A stretch of DNA of 64,000 nucleotides from Welwitschia mirabilis (lineage: Eukaryota > Gnetophyta > Gnetopsida > Welwitschiales): contig JBOZIK010000001.1 of NCBI GenBank assembly GCA_051453625.1, positions 74,775,278 to 74,839,277 of the forward strand, read 5' to 3'. Shown piece after piece: positions 24,801-37,389 of this stretch. The translations under genes and the position numbers were made by a program. Within the stretch, counting starts at the first letter, position 1. Every line of letters starts with the position of its first letter. The notes below the pieces were generated by a model that was given only the letters and a program-made list of their open reading frames with translations, searched no databases and was not told the DNA's origin.

Positions 24801-27800
24801 TGTTTTACTATTAGTACATAATATATAAATCTTTGTTAATATGGGAAATGAACTTTTGGCTTTTGAAATCATCAAAAATTTCCTGTTTTCTATTATTATA
24901 TTTAAGTTTTTATCATAAAAGGTGGAATATTCACATACCATTATTGATGTCTTCATTGCATTATCAAGTATTATCTAATTAAGGTAACCTTAGAAAAGAA
25001 TTCTTACTGTATACTTAAGATTGGAATTATCTTAAGTGGATAATGGAAAAAGCTATAGCTTTGATATCTTCATTCCTAGAATGATTGGATATGTTCTCTA
25101 ATATTTTCCTATCTTATCCATTCATGCTAGTCTCCAAGCTTCAAATCATAGGAAAATTATCTACCAATGGTTATGGCTTTGGAATTTTAGGCAGTAAGCT
25201 AGTACAAGTCCAAATGGCTTGCTGAGTGGGTACATGTTGAAGAGATTGTGATCTTTGAAAGATCACATAAGATGGATTTTCATTAAATAGTACCATTCAT
25301 CCATTTAGTGTTCTTTCTACAATAAGGACCTATTTATCCTCAAGTAGAGGAATTTATACAACTAGATAAAAAGGATGTGTTCTTGAGTTTAATAGTGTTA
25401 ATCCTATTCCTATTCATATGTTTATCATTTTCATTTCCCTTTGTATCTAATGATATTTTATAAATCATAACTAAGACCATAATTTATTACTTATTTCACA
25501 ATTCCATGATTTATGCTTTAGAATTTCAATGACTTGTAAAATGATTAACTAAATTTAGAAAATTAAGTTATGTAGTAAAATAACATTTTTACTAGTTACT
25601 TAAGCTTACCACTATCTATTTGGAAGGCCATAACTACCAGTTTAGTCTAGTTGTGTAACATAAATTGGCCTTGGTTGATAATATTATAATAAATTAGTAA
25701 TTAGTTTTCATATAATTTCGGCATCAACTAGAAAGAAGAAAAATAGAAAAAAGATAAGTAATTTTCTTTCTCTCTTTCATGCTTACCTTGTTTTAATGAG
25801 TATATTCTTTCAAATATTGTTAATGAAGTTTTTAGTTTTTTCTTGTCATCCTATCAAAGATTATCTCTATTTAAAGAAACAATTAATCTTGTGATGCCTA
25901 TTTTCTATGTTTGTATATAAGTTAGATTCTTTTTCTTTCATTATTATGAACTAATTTCTTATGAAATAAACACATAAATCATTGAAAATTATAGATGTAG
26001 TCAACTAAGAAAATAAATGTGAATTTACTCTAAACAAAATGAAAGTTCAAATATGAACTTAGTAAATTATTAGCTAGAAATATAGACTTGAGCACATGAA
26101 TGTCAGGCCATGTGACTTAGTTGTCATGATAAAACATGAGGTTAATGTCCATGTTTATAAACATATAGAAGGTTTCAAACACTTCAAGATTAACATTAAG
26201 GAATTAGTAGCTTAGACAATATCTCTATAGCTGATATCTCAGGATATATTACCTAGTGTAGGACTGATTTAGTACTAATTAACATATTCATAGGAAGAGC
26301 CTTGATATAACAAGGTTTTTGATGAGTTTATAAGTAAATCTCCCTCTCAAGTATTCATCTTAATTATCTCCATTTGACATAGTTTGAGTCTTCTTGATTC
26401 AGTTGAAAATTCCATTAGTATAAGTAAACTTATTCTTTGTCTTGATTTAAAGGTAGTTAAAATATTTTTAGGTGAGTTTTTGCTTCTTTGATCTAGTTTT
26501 TTTTAGCACCTTAAAACTCCACTATTTGTTCTTTAAAATTTTTTTACTAATTTTCTTAGTCAATAAAAAATGATATAACATTATATTTTCAGGCATCCTT
26601 TGATCCTGAGGGATCCTTAGGGGATATTATGTAACATACATTTTCTGATCAACAAAAACTGTCATCCCTTTAACTACAATTTCTTAGTTTTAAGTTTGAT
26701 ATTTATGTCACATAAATTTTATGATCTAGTTATCTAGTATTATACCATATTCTTAGCAACTAAGCCTTTATATTGGGCTTGTGTTTTAAAGGTCTAATAA
26801 AACTTTAGTTTGGTGTTTTGTTAAGTATCTATTTCAAATTTCATGAGATTTTTGTTTAAGATTTTATTATAAGTATTTAGATTGAGTACACATGCTTAGA
26901 ATGAATATGAGTATTTTTAGTATTATATTGATACATTAGTTTAATACTTACTAGACCATTTTGGAATGAAGGAAATGCATGAAACATTTTTGCTACTGCC
27001 TATGTTTTCTTTTTATGCTTTAGTAGTCAATAATGAGATAATGTGATTTTAGTTCCTTGGATACCCCTATAATAATATTTATATTTCCTTGATTCTTCAT
27101 ACTTTATCATATTTAATATTACAATGTCTGTAGGAACTTACTTGCTAAGTGAATTCTTTAACAGATTAAAGACTAGTTGAATAGAATCCAATGTCTCTTG
27201 AAGGAATTCTCTGATAAATCCAAAATTACTAATCGACAATAGTTCACAGCATTTGTAGTGCAGTTACTAACTCTATAGAAGGATGACTAACCCACTAAAA
27301 AATTTAGATAATGAAAAAGTAAAAAAATCTTAGTTATGAAATCTAATCGATCCAGAAGACAAATGGTTCCTTCAAATTTATCGTTCTTTCATTATAGCTT
27401 CTCAACTTTAAAATAATTTGCTAAATGTGGATGGACTCTTTTAGCAAAATGGTTCTCATCCTACATAAGGAATTGAATTTTCACTAGTTTACCTAAGCTA
27501 GGTGAAAGAATGCCTTGCTACTTATTTGACTATAACTCGAACATCTTTAAAGCACTAAAAAATTCTAGTACATTGGGGTGTAAATCCACTGAGTGATTTT
27601 AGTAAGAGACTAATATAGGTAGTAAGAACGATATATGACTTTTAGGATGATGGAATGAGCCTCATTTGAGATAAACAAGTATCACAGTAAAAACCATAAA
27701 AGCCTGTTATTTTATAGCTACCACTTCTTTTCATTTAGAGTAAATATTGATGGCTAAGAATTTTTTGGTTGAAGTAGAATGGTATATTCCTCTTTTAAGA

Positions 27801-28410
27801 TTTGAGAAATGTTGAGTTAGCTTTGCCAATTGGAGACTTTCCTGTTAAAGCTGATTGTGGGGTATTTTAATGGCTTCATCTTTGAATTTATAGTAATCCT
27901 CAATGTGTCACTTTTATAATGAATGAAAATTATGTTATACACTAAAAATTGTAATTTCACTAAAAGTACATGCACTATTGATGTAAGAGTGGTAGAGTTT
28001 ACTCCTAGGACTTGGTTTAGTTTTCATTTAGGTATCATAATTAAGGTATTTTATTTTACTTTTATTTAGGATTTTTTATTAGTAGTAATACTTATATGCA
28101 ACTTTGTATATTTATTAAGAAAATAGGATTTTAGATCATTGACTTATGTGTATCCTATAATTATTCTTACTTACAGCTTGCTTAACTTATAGGATTGCTA
28201 AGTTGCGATGGGAGACTTTTTCATAATATGGATAATGAAAATGATTTTTATGATTACCTAGATTGAAATATTTAGGAGGCATATGTTTCTTATTACATGA
28301 ATATGTAGCCATCTCAAGTACTTCCAGGATGTCATAGTAGTTTTGACAACTAGGGATGTTTTTCAAACACTATAAAAACGTCATACAATGGCACGATAGC
28401 TTAGGATGAT
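21821..28410. other. CACTA interior: AT-rich DNA without recognisable gene
   Basis: No open frame longer than about 65 residues and no family signature is visible. A diverged tandem duplication occupies 23,340-25,320 and is listed separately. The stretch at 21,950-22,140 reads for a while without many stops but was not recognised as a transposase. Confidence 0.45.
23340..25320 (+). repeat. Diverged 1.1-kb tandem duplication
   Basis: The segment around 23,340-24,180 is repeated around 24,470-25,310, offset about 1,125 bp. Shared landmarks are 'ctatgggtattgtgta', 'atgctttgaaatatcttta', 'catcttaatagra', 'gataatggaaaaagctaya' and 'ggttatggcttt'. Identity is clearly lower than for the gap-flanking copies, and no gap separates them, so this looks like a genuine old duplication. 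An extra partial unit lies at 24,300-24,470. Confidence 0.7.
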
Positions 28411-29777
28411 CATTGTGCTATGAATTTGTACAATCTTAAAGCTGTTTAGGTAAAACTATAAATCAAATAACTTACAGAAAAACATATGCTAATATAGATG
28501 GGAGTTCACCCAAATGTTGTAATCCCAATGAAGGTACTAACCTTAGAGTAAGAGAATTGATTTTCAAAGGTATTTTTAGTCTTTTATCTTTTAATAACTA
28601 AAAGCAAATAATAATGCAAAAGAAATGTTAGATAAATGAATATGAAATGTAGTGGTTGGAAATGGAAATGAATTCTACTTATGTCTTAGTCTTCTGTTAC
28701 AAAGACTACCTTTTCTATAAATTATATTAATTAAGAAGACCATCCAACTAGTTCTTAATAACATAACCTATGAGATATATCCCAGTAGAATAAGAAATTC
28801 AATATGAAATGGAATTGAAAAGTAATACAAATTTACTACAAATGTTAACCTTAACAAAGATTGCCTTTATAATCTAGACAAATCATAAAGCTATCAAAAT
28901 AAACTATAATAAATGTAAATCATAAGGGACATTTATAGAATTGGGATGAAAAGAGAAATTGTATTAATTCAAAGAGTATTTAAGAACATTACATCCCCTT
29001 ACAAATAGAATAACAACACCTCAATTTAAAAGACTCATCCTAACACCAATGAGACTCCTTTCTACATCTCTAAATAGACCTCGTATCTTTTAATCCTCAA
29101 TCACAAGTATCAGGTACCAAATATGAACTATAAATGAAGGAAGGGCAAGGAATTTATAGTTTTGCATTTGAGGTTCTAGAAGCAAAATAATAGAGGTGGA
29201 AAATAAATCCCTAAGCCCTAACAATCCATATAGATCACTTAGCCCCATTTACAAGATATTTCTTTTGAACATGCAAAAATAATTATCATCTTGTCTGGCA
29301 TTGGGATGACATAGGGAATATCACCCTATGCTATATTTCTCCATGCCTTGCTATAAATCCTACAATGTTTATTCATGTTAGAAATGTTATTGTCTTGTCT
29401 ATCATGAGGAAGACATAGGAGATGATATCATGTGTCACATGTCTTCATGTACTCCATGTACTGCTATCATCCTTGCAGCCTCTATCCATCTTAGTAGTGT
29501 TATTATCTTGTCTATTGTGGGGATAACATAGAGGATGAAAGTCTTACTTTTCTCCAATCTTAAAGGTAAGTTAGTATTTTACATCATGAAGTCTTTCTTT
29601 CAAATATGCATTATCAGACTAGGGCTGAGAAACTACCAAAAATGATGAGGATTATATCTTTTACTAACCATCCTATTAGATCTTTATAGTTATTAGTATT
29701 ATATCAAAACTTGTGTGAATGTCCTATAAAAGTAATCAAAATATAGCATCAAATTCGTATACATTGGCATCATAACA
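28411..29777 (-). repeat. Element B 3' LTR (about 1.37 kb)
   Basis: On the minus strand it begins TGTTATGATGCCAATG and ends near CATAGCACAATG. Homologous copies are 37390-37906 (partial) and 42204-44303. Directly outside its start (plus strand 29778-29806) the minus strand reads GGACTAATAAGACTATG..., the same pre-LTR box seen before the A LTRs at 60361 and 63055. That marks it as the 3' LTR of a minus-strand element. The U3 part holds a roughly 100-bp tandem repeat at about 29,296-29,540. Confidence 0.78.
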
Positions 29778-29806
29778 TAGTCCTTTACATAGTCTTATTA
29801 GTCCTT

Positions 29807-31430
29807 GACAAAGAAAACAATCAACTAGATTACAATCTAATTTAACTAAGATAAAATAGTGCTTGAAAGGATATAAGTTGAGTTTTATTAAATCATGTAA
29901 GAAAATGATATCATCAATAGGTAATTGATACAAATGCTAAAGGATTTTTTCGTAATCTTCCTACTTAAACATGTCACTACAATAAATGAATGCTCTACAC
30001 ATATAAAACTCATAAAAATGTAACTTTAATGGCTTATGAAATGAAACTATGTATGCATATTACAAAAACAGTGATAATAAACTATTGTGATAGGCTTAAG
30101 TAGCTCTATATTCTAGAAAGTTATGTCTCCAAATTCATTAGTATCATCAAAAAGGTAAAAGACAAAAGTATATATAGAACATTTTAGATGATCTGAAAAC
30201 ATAACTATGAAAAAACTTGTGAATGTACTACTAGATCCTATAAGACAAAGTTCATGAAGTTTTCAAAAATTTATTTAAGTAATATGAAAAACTCATCCAA
30301 ACAACCCATTATAAAGTTGAATCATGAAAACTTAGAAATTGAAAAATTTATGATGATAAGTATAGATTAATGCCTAAAAAGATATCCTATTCCCTCTCCC
30401 ACAAAAAAAGCAAGATGTCCTGAATTACACCAAGAATATAGGAGAAGTATCATTCCTTTGCCATTGGAATCATAAAGATGGGACAATAATTATTAAATCA
30501 GCTATTTAGAGAGGAATATAATACTAGAAAAATCTAGAAAATTGAAAATTCCAAAAAACAATAAAAAGAAGATAGAAACAAGAAAAAAACGAAGAAATGT
30601 CTTAAAAGAAACCTCATGATGGAGAAATAAAAAGTGATAGCACTAAACAGAAAGAAATAATGCTCAAAGACTTTTCAAATCTGCCCAAATGCATGGAAAA
30701 CTAGAACTCATCAAATCATTAAAACTTCTCAAAAAGAAAACAATAATCCTCTAGGAAAAAATTATGGATAAATAATAAGGAATTACAAAATGATTAGATC
30801 TATAATATGATGCTGAAAAAGTATGAAGAATGACTTTAAAAATTAAACAAAATAATTAAAGAAAAATAAAAATAAAAATGGATAAATAGAAAAATGAAGA
30901 AGATTTATTTCTTATCCAAAATGCTAACCTAATAAATTTCCTTAGCAACNNNNNNNNNNNNNNNNNNNNNNNNNNNNNNNNNNNNNNNNNNNNNNNNNNN
31001 NNNNNNNNNNNNNNNNNNNNNNNNNNNNNNNNNNNNNNNNNNNNNNNNNAAAGTATGAAGAATGACTATGAAAATTCAACAAAATAATTAAAGAAAAATA
31101 AAAATAAAAATGGATAACTAGAAACATGAAGAAGATTTCTTTCTTATCCTAAATGCTAATCTAACAAATTTCCTTAGCAATAATCATAAAATTACTTGAT
31201 ATTGATGCATTACATAATGTAAAAATTTATAAACTTCCACTAGGTAATGATTATGATAATGTTGAGTACACTAATATTATCAAAAAATAAATAATAAGAT
31301 AAAAAATTTGTTTTAAAATAATAACTTACAAGCTACCATATCAAAACAAGCACTAAAATACAGAAAGTAGAGTAATCATGTGGAATTACTAAAAATAAAT
31401 AAATAAAAATGAGTCTAGAAAAAAAATAAT
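29807..31430 (-). other. Element B non-coding region between pol and 3' LTR
   Basis: The plus strand is A-rich (T-rich on the coding strand), with no readable ORF. It corresponds in position to 56,560-58,000 of element A. The env-position frame seen in element A was not found here. It contains a 100-N gap at 30950 flanked by a 131-bp duplication. Confidence 0.5.
30950..31049. other. Assembly gap (100 N) between overlapping copies
   Basis: 30818-30949 is repeated at 31050-31180, again suffix against prefix, over only about 131 bp. Confidence 0.85.
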
Positions 31431-31932
31431 ACCTTCAATAATACTAGGGACACCATTGACCTTGTAGCCTTAAAATGCAATTTTATTTTTCCATAATAAT
31501 GAAAGTGAAATCACTGTCATAGAAGCAAGGACCTACAAAATGTGGTCAACTGACCCCCCATTGAAGTTCCCACAGCTATCATATCATACTATCAAAGTCT
31601 CCTCTGAGGAATATTTACCTTATGCACTTGTGGTAGGACATCATGATTATCATGTTTAAGAGATATAACAGTAGAGAGCATGGTTTTTCTTCTTCTTCTT
31701 CTTCCTTTCTTCTTTTGAGTATCATTCCACATGACCAAGTACTTGTAAGGATAAAAGTAAAGGAATGAGATGAATAACAAAGTAATATCATGCAAAAAGA
31801 ATTAATGTACTAACATCATTGAAAGGAAATAAAAGAATCAAAGCATCTTCATTCTAAAATGAAGTTCATAGATATACGAATGTCTAAAAATTGGATGAAG
31901 CTAATTTTATCATTGAAAATGCCCAAGTAAAA
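31431..31932 (-). other. Element B post-pol segment
   Basis: The phrase 'gtaggacatcatgattatcatg' (split by substitutions) on the plus strand mirrors 'gcatgaccatcatgatgtcctac' after pol in element A (about 56,808-56,830). So this is conserved internal sequence 3' of integrase. A (CTT)n run lies at about 31687-31702. Confidence 0.55.
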
Positions 31933-32052
31933 NNNNNNNNNNNNNNNNNNNNNNNNNNNNNNNNNNNNNNNNNNNNNNNNNNNNNNNNNNNNNNNNNNNN
32001 NNNNNNNNNNNNNNNNNNNNNNNNNNNNNNNNNNNNNNNNNNNNNNNNNNNN
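31933..32052. other. Assembly gap (120 N)
   Basis: It lies between the post-pol segment and integrase of element B. The flanks are not copies of each other. Confidence 0.9.
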
Positions 32053-33310
32053 AGTCCTCCTCATGAAGAGGGGCTTCCAAAATAAGTGCTTTTATCATGT
32101 TCAAGGTTTCATCAAGAGATGACTCATAACATTTTAACCTCTGTCCATTAAGCTTTTGTATTTCTCTAGTATTTAGATCAAAGATTTCAACTTAACCATT
32201 TAAATGTACTTATTCTATAAGATGAGGATCTAACAATTTAGAAATTAACTTGTTCTGTAAAAGGTGCATAGGTATTATACAAAAGGATAATTTGACTAGG
32301 TTTAAATAGTTTATGAATAATCTTTTTATCATATCTAAACTTGTTTTGTGTTTTTTGAGTTAGCTGACGATGTAAGGTATGAGTATGTTTTTCATCTAAA
32401 TGATTAAATTGAGCTAGTGAATTTTAAGATTTTCATTCAAAGCAACAAGGTTAAGTTAATAGGTGGATTAATAAGAATTATAGCAAACATTAATTAGTAA
32501 CACACACACTTTTCCATACATAAGTTCATAGGGTTAGAAGCCTAGAGAGTTATACCAAGTAGTATGGTAAGCTTAAAGAACATTGTTAAGTTTAAATAAT
32601 CAAGTTTTCTTATTGATAAAGAGTAATTTTGAAAGCATATTTTTTGATGTCTCTATTTGCATTTTTAGCTTGCCCATTAGTTTAAGGACGATAGCTACAA
32701 GTAATTCTATGTTCAACATCAATGGAAAGGTTACTAATGATAATTCATGAAAAATCAAATCATTGAAAAATACAAGTTTGAACAAAGTTATAAATTGTTC
32801 AAGCATTATTTTTAGTAGCAGAAACAACTTCAACCCACTTAGTAACATAATTCATAGCTACGAGGATATAATTTTTGTCATGGAAAGGTGGTGTAATTAG
32901 GCCTATAGAGTTAATTCCCTAATAGTTAAAAGGTTTACACTCAAGTATGGGTTTGTGTGGCATATCATAAAAATGAGTTAGGCTACCATATCATTGACAT
33001 GCATCACATTTTCCAGAAAAGTCAAATAAATCTTTAAAAAGAGTAGGTCAATAAAAACAAAAGTGAATAATTTTTATAATGGTCTTTTGGCTACTAAAGT
33101 GTTCTTTAAATACCTCACCATGGCAAAGTTTTAAGATTTCTAAGGTTTCCCATCCAGGCATACATTTATGCATAATTTAGTTATTGCACCATCTATATTC
33201 ATTTCATTCATAGTCATCAATCCTATGGAGAAAAGTTTTATATTGATTATGGTTCCAATGATGAGGATTTTTTATAATCACAAGGTAATTCATGATGTCA
33301 GCATATCAAG
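32053..33310 (-). pseudogene. Element B integrase
   Basis: The minus strand gives the zinc-finger end FSGKCDACQ, then YGSLTHFYDMPHKPILECK, then a core with GINSIGLITPPFHDKNYILV and AMNYVTKWVEVVSATKNNA, then downstream C-terminal sequence toward 32,150. The motif order and the NYVTKWVE phrase are those of Ty3/gypsy integrases of the Athila/Tat branch. Both D-containing core positions visible here (GIDF and AVDY in relatives) read GINS and AMNY, so catalytic Asp residues are replaced by Asn. Several stops are present. It aligns throughout with element A integrase at 55,290-56,300. Confidence 0.83.
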
Positions 33311-33369
33311 AAGTAGGGTAGATAGATGAGATAGCATATAGTTTTTTAATTGCAAAGAGTTACTCATTA

Positions 33370-33830
33370 AGAAAAGAATCATTAATGGAAGTTTTATCAT
33401 GGGAGCAAGAGATTTGAGAAAGATGATCAGCAATACTATTATGTTTTCTAGCCTTATCAATAATGGTAAGATTAAATTCTTACATTAGAAGGATTACCTA
33501 ATAAGTCTAGTACTTAAATCTTTATTAGTCATGAGATAGTGAATGGCTACATGACCTATATAAATATTGATATGAAAACCAAAAAAATAAGATTAAAGAT
33601 GATCTAAGCAAAAGATAATAGCAAGTATTGCTCTCTCAGTGATAGTGTAGTTGTATTAGATACTTGACAATATTTTGCTAAGATAAGATATAACTTTGAA
33701 ACCATTTTCATATTTTTGGCCAAGAACCCCTTCTATAGTGATGTAGCTTGCATCACACATAATTTTAATATCTTTATTCTAATTAGGACATGTAATAAAG
33801 GTTCAAAGGAGATTTTTTCCTTGAGATTTT
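33370..33830 (-). pseudogene. Element B RNase H domain
   Basis: Minus-strand frames give MCDASYITIEGVLGQ, YENGFKVISYLSKIL, YNYTITERAILAIIFCLDHL, FGFHINIYIGHVAIHYLM and NKDLSTRLIR. Near the C-terminal end the codons for NSIADHLSQISC are readable. The first Asp (DAS), the Glu (TERA) and the last Asp (ADHLS) are present, but the second-strand Asp (YTD/YID in relatives) reads YIG. Frame changes and stops break it. It sits between the RT thumb and integrase as expected. Confidence 0.82.
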
Positions 33831-34200
33831 TATATGCAAGTTGACATGAATCATTTGAACTAAATTTAATATCTTTTTCAAGTAAGGAGTGGAGAGGTTT
33901 ACAAGTTCTAGCATAATCACAAATGAATTGTTAATAAATACTAGCATGTCCAAGAAAAGATATAACTTGTTTGATCTGATGATTTATTTAAGGGTCAAAT
34001 TTAGTCTTTTCTAGGATTGCTTGATAGGTTTAGCATTATCTTTAAGGTAGATTTTATGTTAAACTATAGAAAGATAAATGGAATCTAAGTCTCTATGTAT
34101 CTAAGCAAAAGAATGTTTCTTTGAATTGAAGAGTGAGATCAAATTGGATTATTGTTAAGGAGTGAGAAGGTTATTGATTATTAAAGGTTTCATTTCATTT
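33831..34200 (-). pseudogene. Element B reverse transcriptase remnant lacking the palm
   Basis: The minus strand reads the RT N-terminal phrase YLKDNAKPIKQS.KRLN and then, within a few codons, the thumb phrases FINNSFVIMLEL (frame-shifted from the usual FY.RFI.D) and KPLHSLLEKDIKFSSNDSCQ. In elements A and C about 500-600 bp of palm lie between these landmarks, including FMDD; here they are missing. This is an internal deletion, not a gap, because no N run occurs there. The remnant cannot encode an active polymerase. Confidence 0.75.
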
Positions 34201-34700
34201 TCAAAAAGAAAAATGTATTTTATTACTTGGGATAAGTTCTTAAGTTTATGGGTGATATGCTTGGGTGTCGTCTCATTTGTCTTGTGGATGATAAATGTGG
34301 AATGACACTAAGGTTTTTATATTAAGTAAATATTTTAATATTCTTATCATTCTACTTATTCTTCATCCTGAAACTCAAGATAGTTTGTTTTAGTGGGGTT
34401 ATCATATAAATTTGGTTCATGTAGCATGATTAATCTCTCTTCTATTAGTTAATAATGTAAAAAAACAGATGGTTTCAATTCATCTTTAATGTTTAACTCA
34501 GGTGCTATGTTTTTTTCAATAGCATTAAAGACTCTAATGGTAATATTTTTGTTGTTAAAATGGTATATCATCATCTCAGATTATGTGTCAATGATATAGT
34601 AGGCAGTTGCATAAAAGGCTCTTTCTAAAAGTAGTGGATATTCTCCTTCATGTTGTATCTCAATTATGACAACATTAATAGGATAAAAATTTTTCTCTAT
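34201..34700 (-). other. Element B protease-RT linker, decayed
   Basis: No conserved motif could be read with confidence. It separates the protease open stretch from the RT N-terminal phrase. The corresponding stretch of element A is about 53,170-53,690. Confidence 0.4.
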
Positions 34701-34940
34701 TTACATAAATAGGTCTTTAATAATTTCCAATGGTTTCTTGATTAAGGTAACAGCTAATTCCAAGATGATAGGTGTGGATTCAACTCTGTTTTCTAATTCA
34801 AGTCTTTTACATATATGGGGAAGCATGATGTTTACACTTTCTCCTATGTTAATCAAAGGTTTTTGACTTCTTTTATTTTCTTCTAGGGTAACACTTATAG
34901 TTGTAGCCCTACGATCTTTAAATTTAGGACATTTTTGCAT
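34701..34940 (-). pseudogene. Element B aspartic protease
   Basis: An open 80-residue stretch contains KCPKFKDRRATTISVTLEEN, KPLINIGESVNIMLPHICKR, then LELENRVESTPIILELA. This matches plant gypsy proteases, where the active-site loop is usually D-L-G-A-S and is followed by .N.LP. and a L.L.....T...L.LA block. The catalytic Asp is replaced by Asn (NIGES), so the enzyme that would cut the polyprotein is inactive in this copy. The homologous site in element A reads DIRAN (Asp kept, Gly lost). Confidence 0.8.
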
Positions 34941-34999
34941 GTCTAACTTAAAAAGAGATTAGGTAAGAAAATCTTTGCTAGGAATAATACATTTTTGCT

Positions 35000-36842
35000 T
35001 TATTCTTACTAAATATTTTTATAATTAGAATATTTGGGATTTTCTTGTAAGAGTTTCCAAAAGGATAGGTTGATGTTAACTTCTTGCATCAAGGCTTTTA
35101 GGTGTTCATCAAAGGTAGGACTTGTATTTAATCTATCAAGTCAAGAGGTGAATTATTTCTTTCCTTTGTTTTTTTTTGAATTATTTTTAGTGGAGGCCTT
35201 AGTAGATAATGTAGATAAAAGGTTATAAGAATCTAAAATTTCCACATCATCTTCCTCATTTATTTCATTATTTTGTTTAGAAGTTGAAACCTCATATATA
35301 GGAAGTGTTGTATCCTTTTCACCTCTTATTACTATTTTTAAATTACTTCTAACTTCATTTGGATTAGACATTGGTTAAGACGAAAGAGACCATTGTGGTC
35401 TTTAATTAACAATAATTATTTTTTAAAGCACATTTACTAAGTTCTTAATTTTGATACTAGTCTTTTTTTTCACTTTTCTCATCTCTTTTATGTATTCTCT
35501 AAGCGGATTATTCAGATTTATTGAAAATTATATTAAAAATTGGAATAATATCTATTCAAATGGCTCACATTGAGATTGTCCACCTAATATTTATTAGAGT
35601 TGAGGGTAGTTTTTAAAGTTATATGCTCTTTTATTTAAGGCACATACTTCCTCAAACATTTTTTCCTTATAAGTTAGTAACAAATGGTATTATTTTATTA
35701 GATAAGAGACATCTCTACAAATTTCACAATTTAAAGTTGAGATTTCATTCTTTACTACTTTTACATCAACTATTATTTATGTATACTTTTTCAATGTAGT
35801 AGTAAAATCTTCTATTAGGATGGTTAAGTCCTCCCTTTCTTCTTACTTATCATGTTTTACTTCTTTTAAATATTTTATAATTTGCCCTATAGTGTGATTT
35901 TCTTTTGTGGATTTAGGTAAAGTTTGACTTATTTCTACTAAATTTTCTAGTACACTTCATGCATCATCTAGGCTTAAATTTAACAAGTTACCTCCATAAG
36001 AAAAATATATAAGTTATTTTTTAAAGTTTTCAATCCACTATAAAAATAATCTACTACCTCTTATTTATGAAATTCAGTAATAGGATTGGAATGGCTAGTG
36101 ATTATAAAACATTCATACGCTATTGCATAATCCTTATGAGTTTGTTGTTGAAAGTTGATTACTTCTTCTCTTCTCTTTCTCATGGAACTGTCACTCAAAA
36201 ATATTTTAATAAACACTTCTTATACTTAACTCCAAGATTTAAGGATTTTATGTGATATAGTTTTGAATCAAATTTTTGCTCTTCCTGTGAGGATGACTAG
36301 AAAAATAATCATGTAATTTTGATTACTAATACATTTTTTCCATTTTCTGAGGTAAGCACAAGTTATTCAATGTTATCTAAATTTTGAAATGTATTTTTCT
36401 ATAGTTCCCCTAACAAAGTTAGATAATAACTTAAATTTCTTAATTCTACATCATCTCTAGGAGGTAAATCAAAAGGATTTTGAATTTCATGTTTTTTATT
36501 AGTAATTAGATCCCTAAGAGTAATGTTTACATTTGAAGAATAATTTTATATTACGATTAGAGTATTAGATGAAGTAACTTGCTTTTATTTTTGCAACACT
36601 TTTAATACATTTGACATATTTGAAAAAACAATATGATTGTCTTCTATACTACAATTTTCTTTTGCAAAATCTAATTCTAAAATAATAAAAGCAGAAAAAT
36701 CTTCTTCTTCAGTTTTGGAAATTTTCATACCTGGGGTGTGCATTTTCAGATTTAGCTTAATGTCGAATAATCCTTCTCTAATGTTTTCTTCAATTAGGTT
36801 CCATTCTATTTGATATTTTATCTTCTTACCAGAATTCACCAT
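35000..36842 (-). pseudogene. Element B gag region
   Basis: The first open stretch, 36585-36842, begins MVNSGKKIKYQIEWN about 530 bp inside the PBS. It is repeated in the second B element (minus, ending near 41388-41640), with the shared phrase MHTPGM.IS. The C-terminal open stretch 35153-35371 is acidic then Lys/Asn-rich (EINEEDDVEILDS ... KNNSKKNKGKK). I assign it as gag from position between PBS and protease. No CCHC zinc knuckle was found here, unlike element A. The middle part is broken by stops. Confidence 0.6.
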
Positions 36843-37368
36843 GTCCCTGCATGCTCAAATAACTGACAAAAATCCAAAATAAAAAATAGTAGACCATTGT
36901 TTACCTAGTCATGGGAATGATAGAAAGGATAATGATCACAGTAATAAAAATCCAAAACTATAAAAATTCTGACAAAAGAAAACTAGACTATCATCTAGAC
37001 TATTGTGAGAATGACAGAAAGAATAATAGATTTGTGGAAAACTAAATATTAAAAATGTGGAAAATTTTAGGACTCTTGTCCTTCTGGTCATGGGAATGAC
37101 AGAAAAAGTGATAGTTTATTATGAAGAAAAATAGAAAAATTTTAAAAAACAGAAACTAATTTTAAAATTTTAAACTATCATGTATCATGTTGTTGGGATG
37201 ACATAGAAAATGACAGGATCCCTAAGAAAAATTATGGTAAATAAAGTTATGCAGAAATAAATCTACTTTAAACTACATTAAAAATATAGTATTAATGTAA
37301 ATAAATATCTTAAATAATAGATTCAAGGTACTTATTTTATTATGATAGTTCTCTTAGATCCTTGTCCT

Positions 37369-37386
37369 TCCCCAACAATGATAACA
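37369..37386 (-). promoter_or_regulatory. Element B primer-binding site (tRNA-Asp type, decayed)
   Basis: The minus strand reads TGTTATCATTGTTGGGGA, three bases inside the LTR end. Against the complement of the plant tRNA-Asp(GTC) 3' end (TGGCGCCGTTGCCGGGGA) it has seven differences, six of them transitions. Confidence 0.7.
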
Positions 37387-37389
37387 AAA

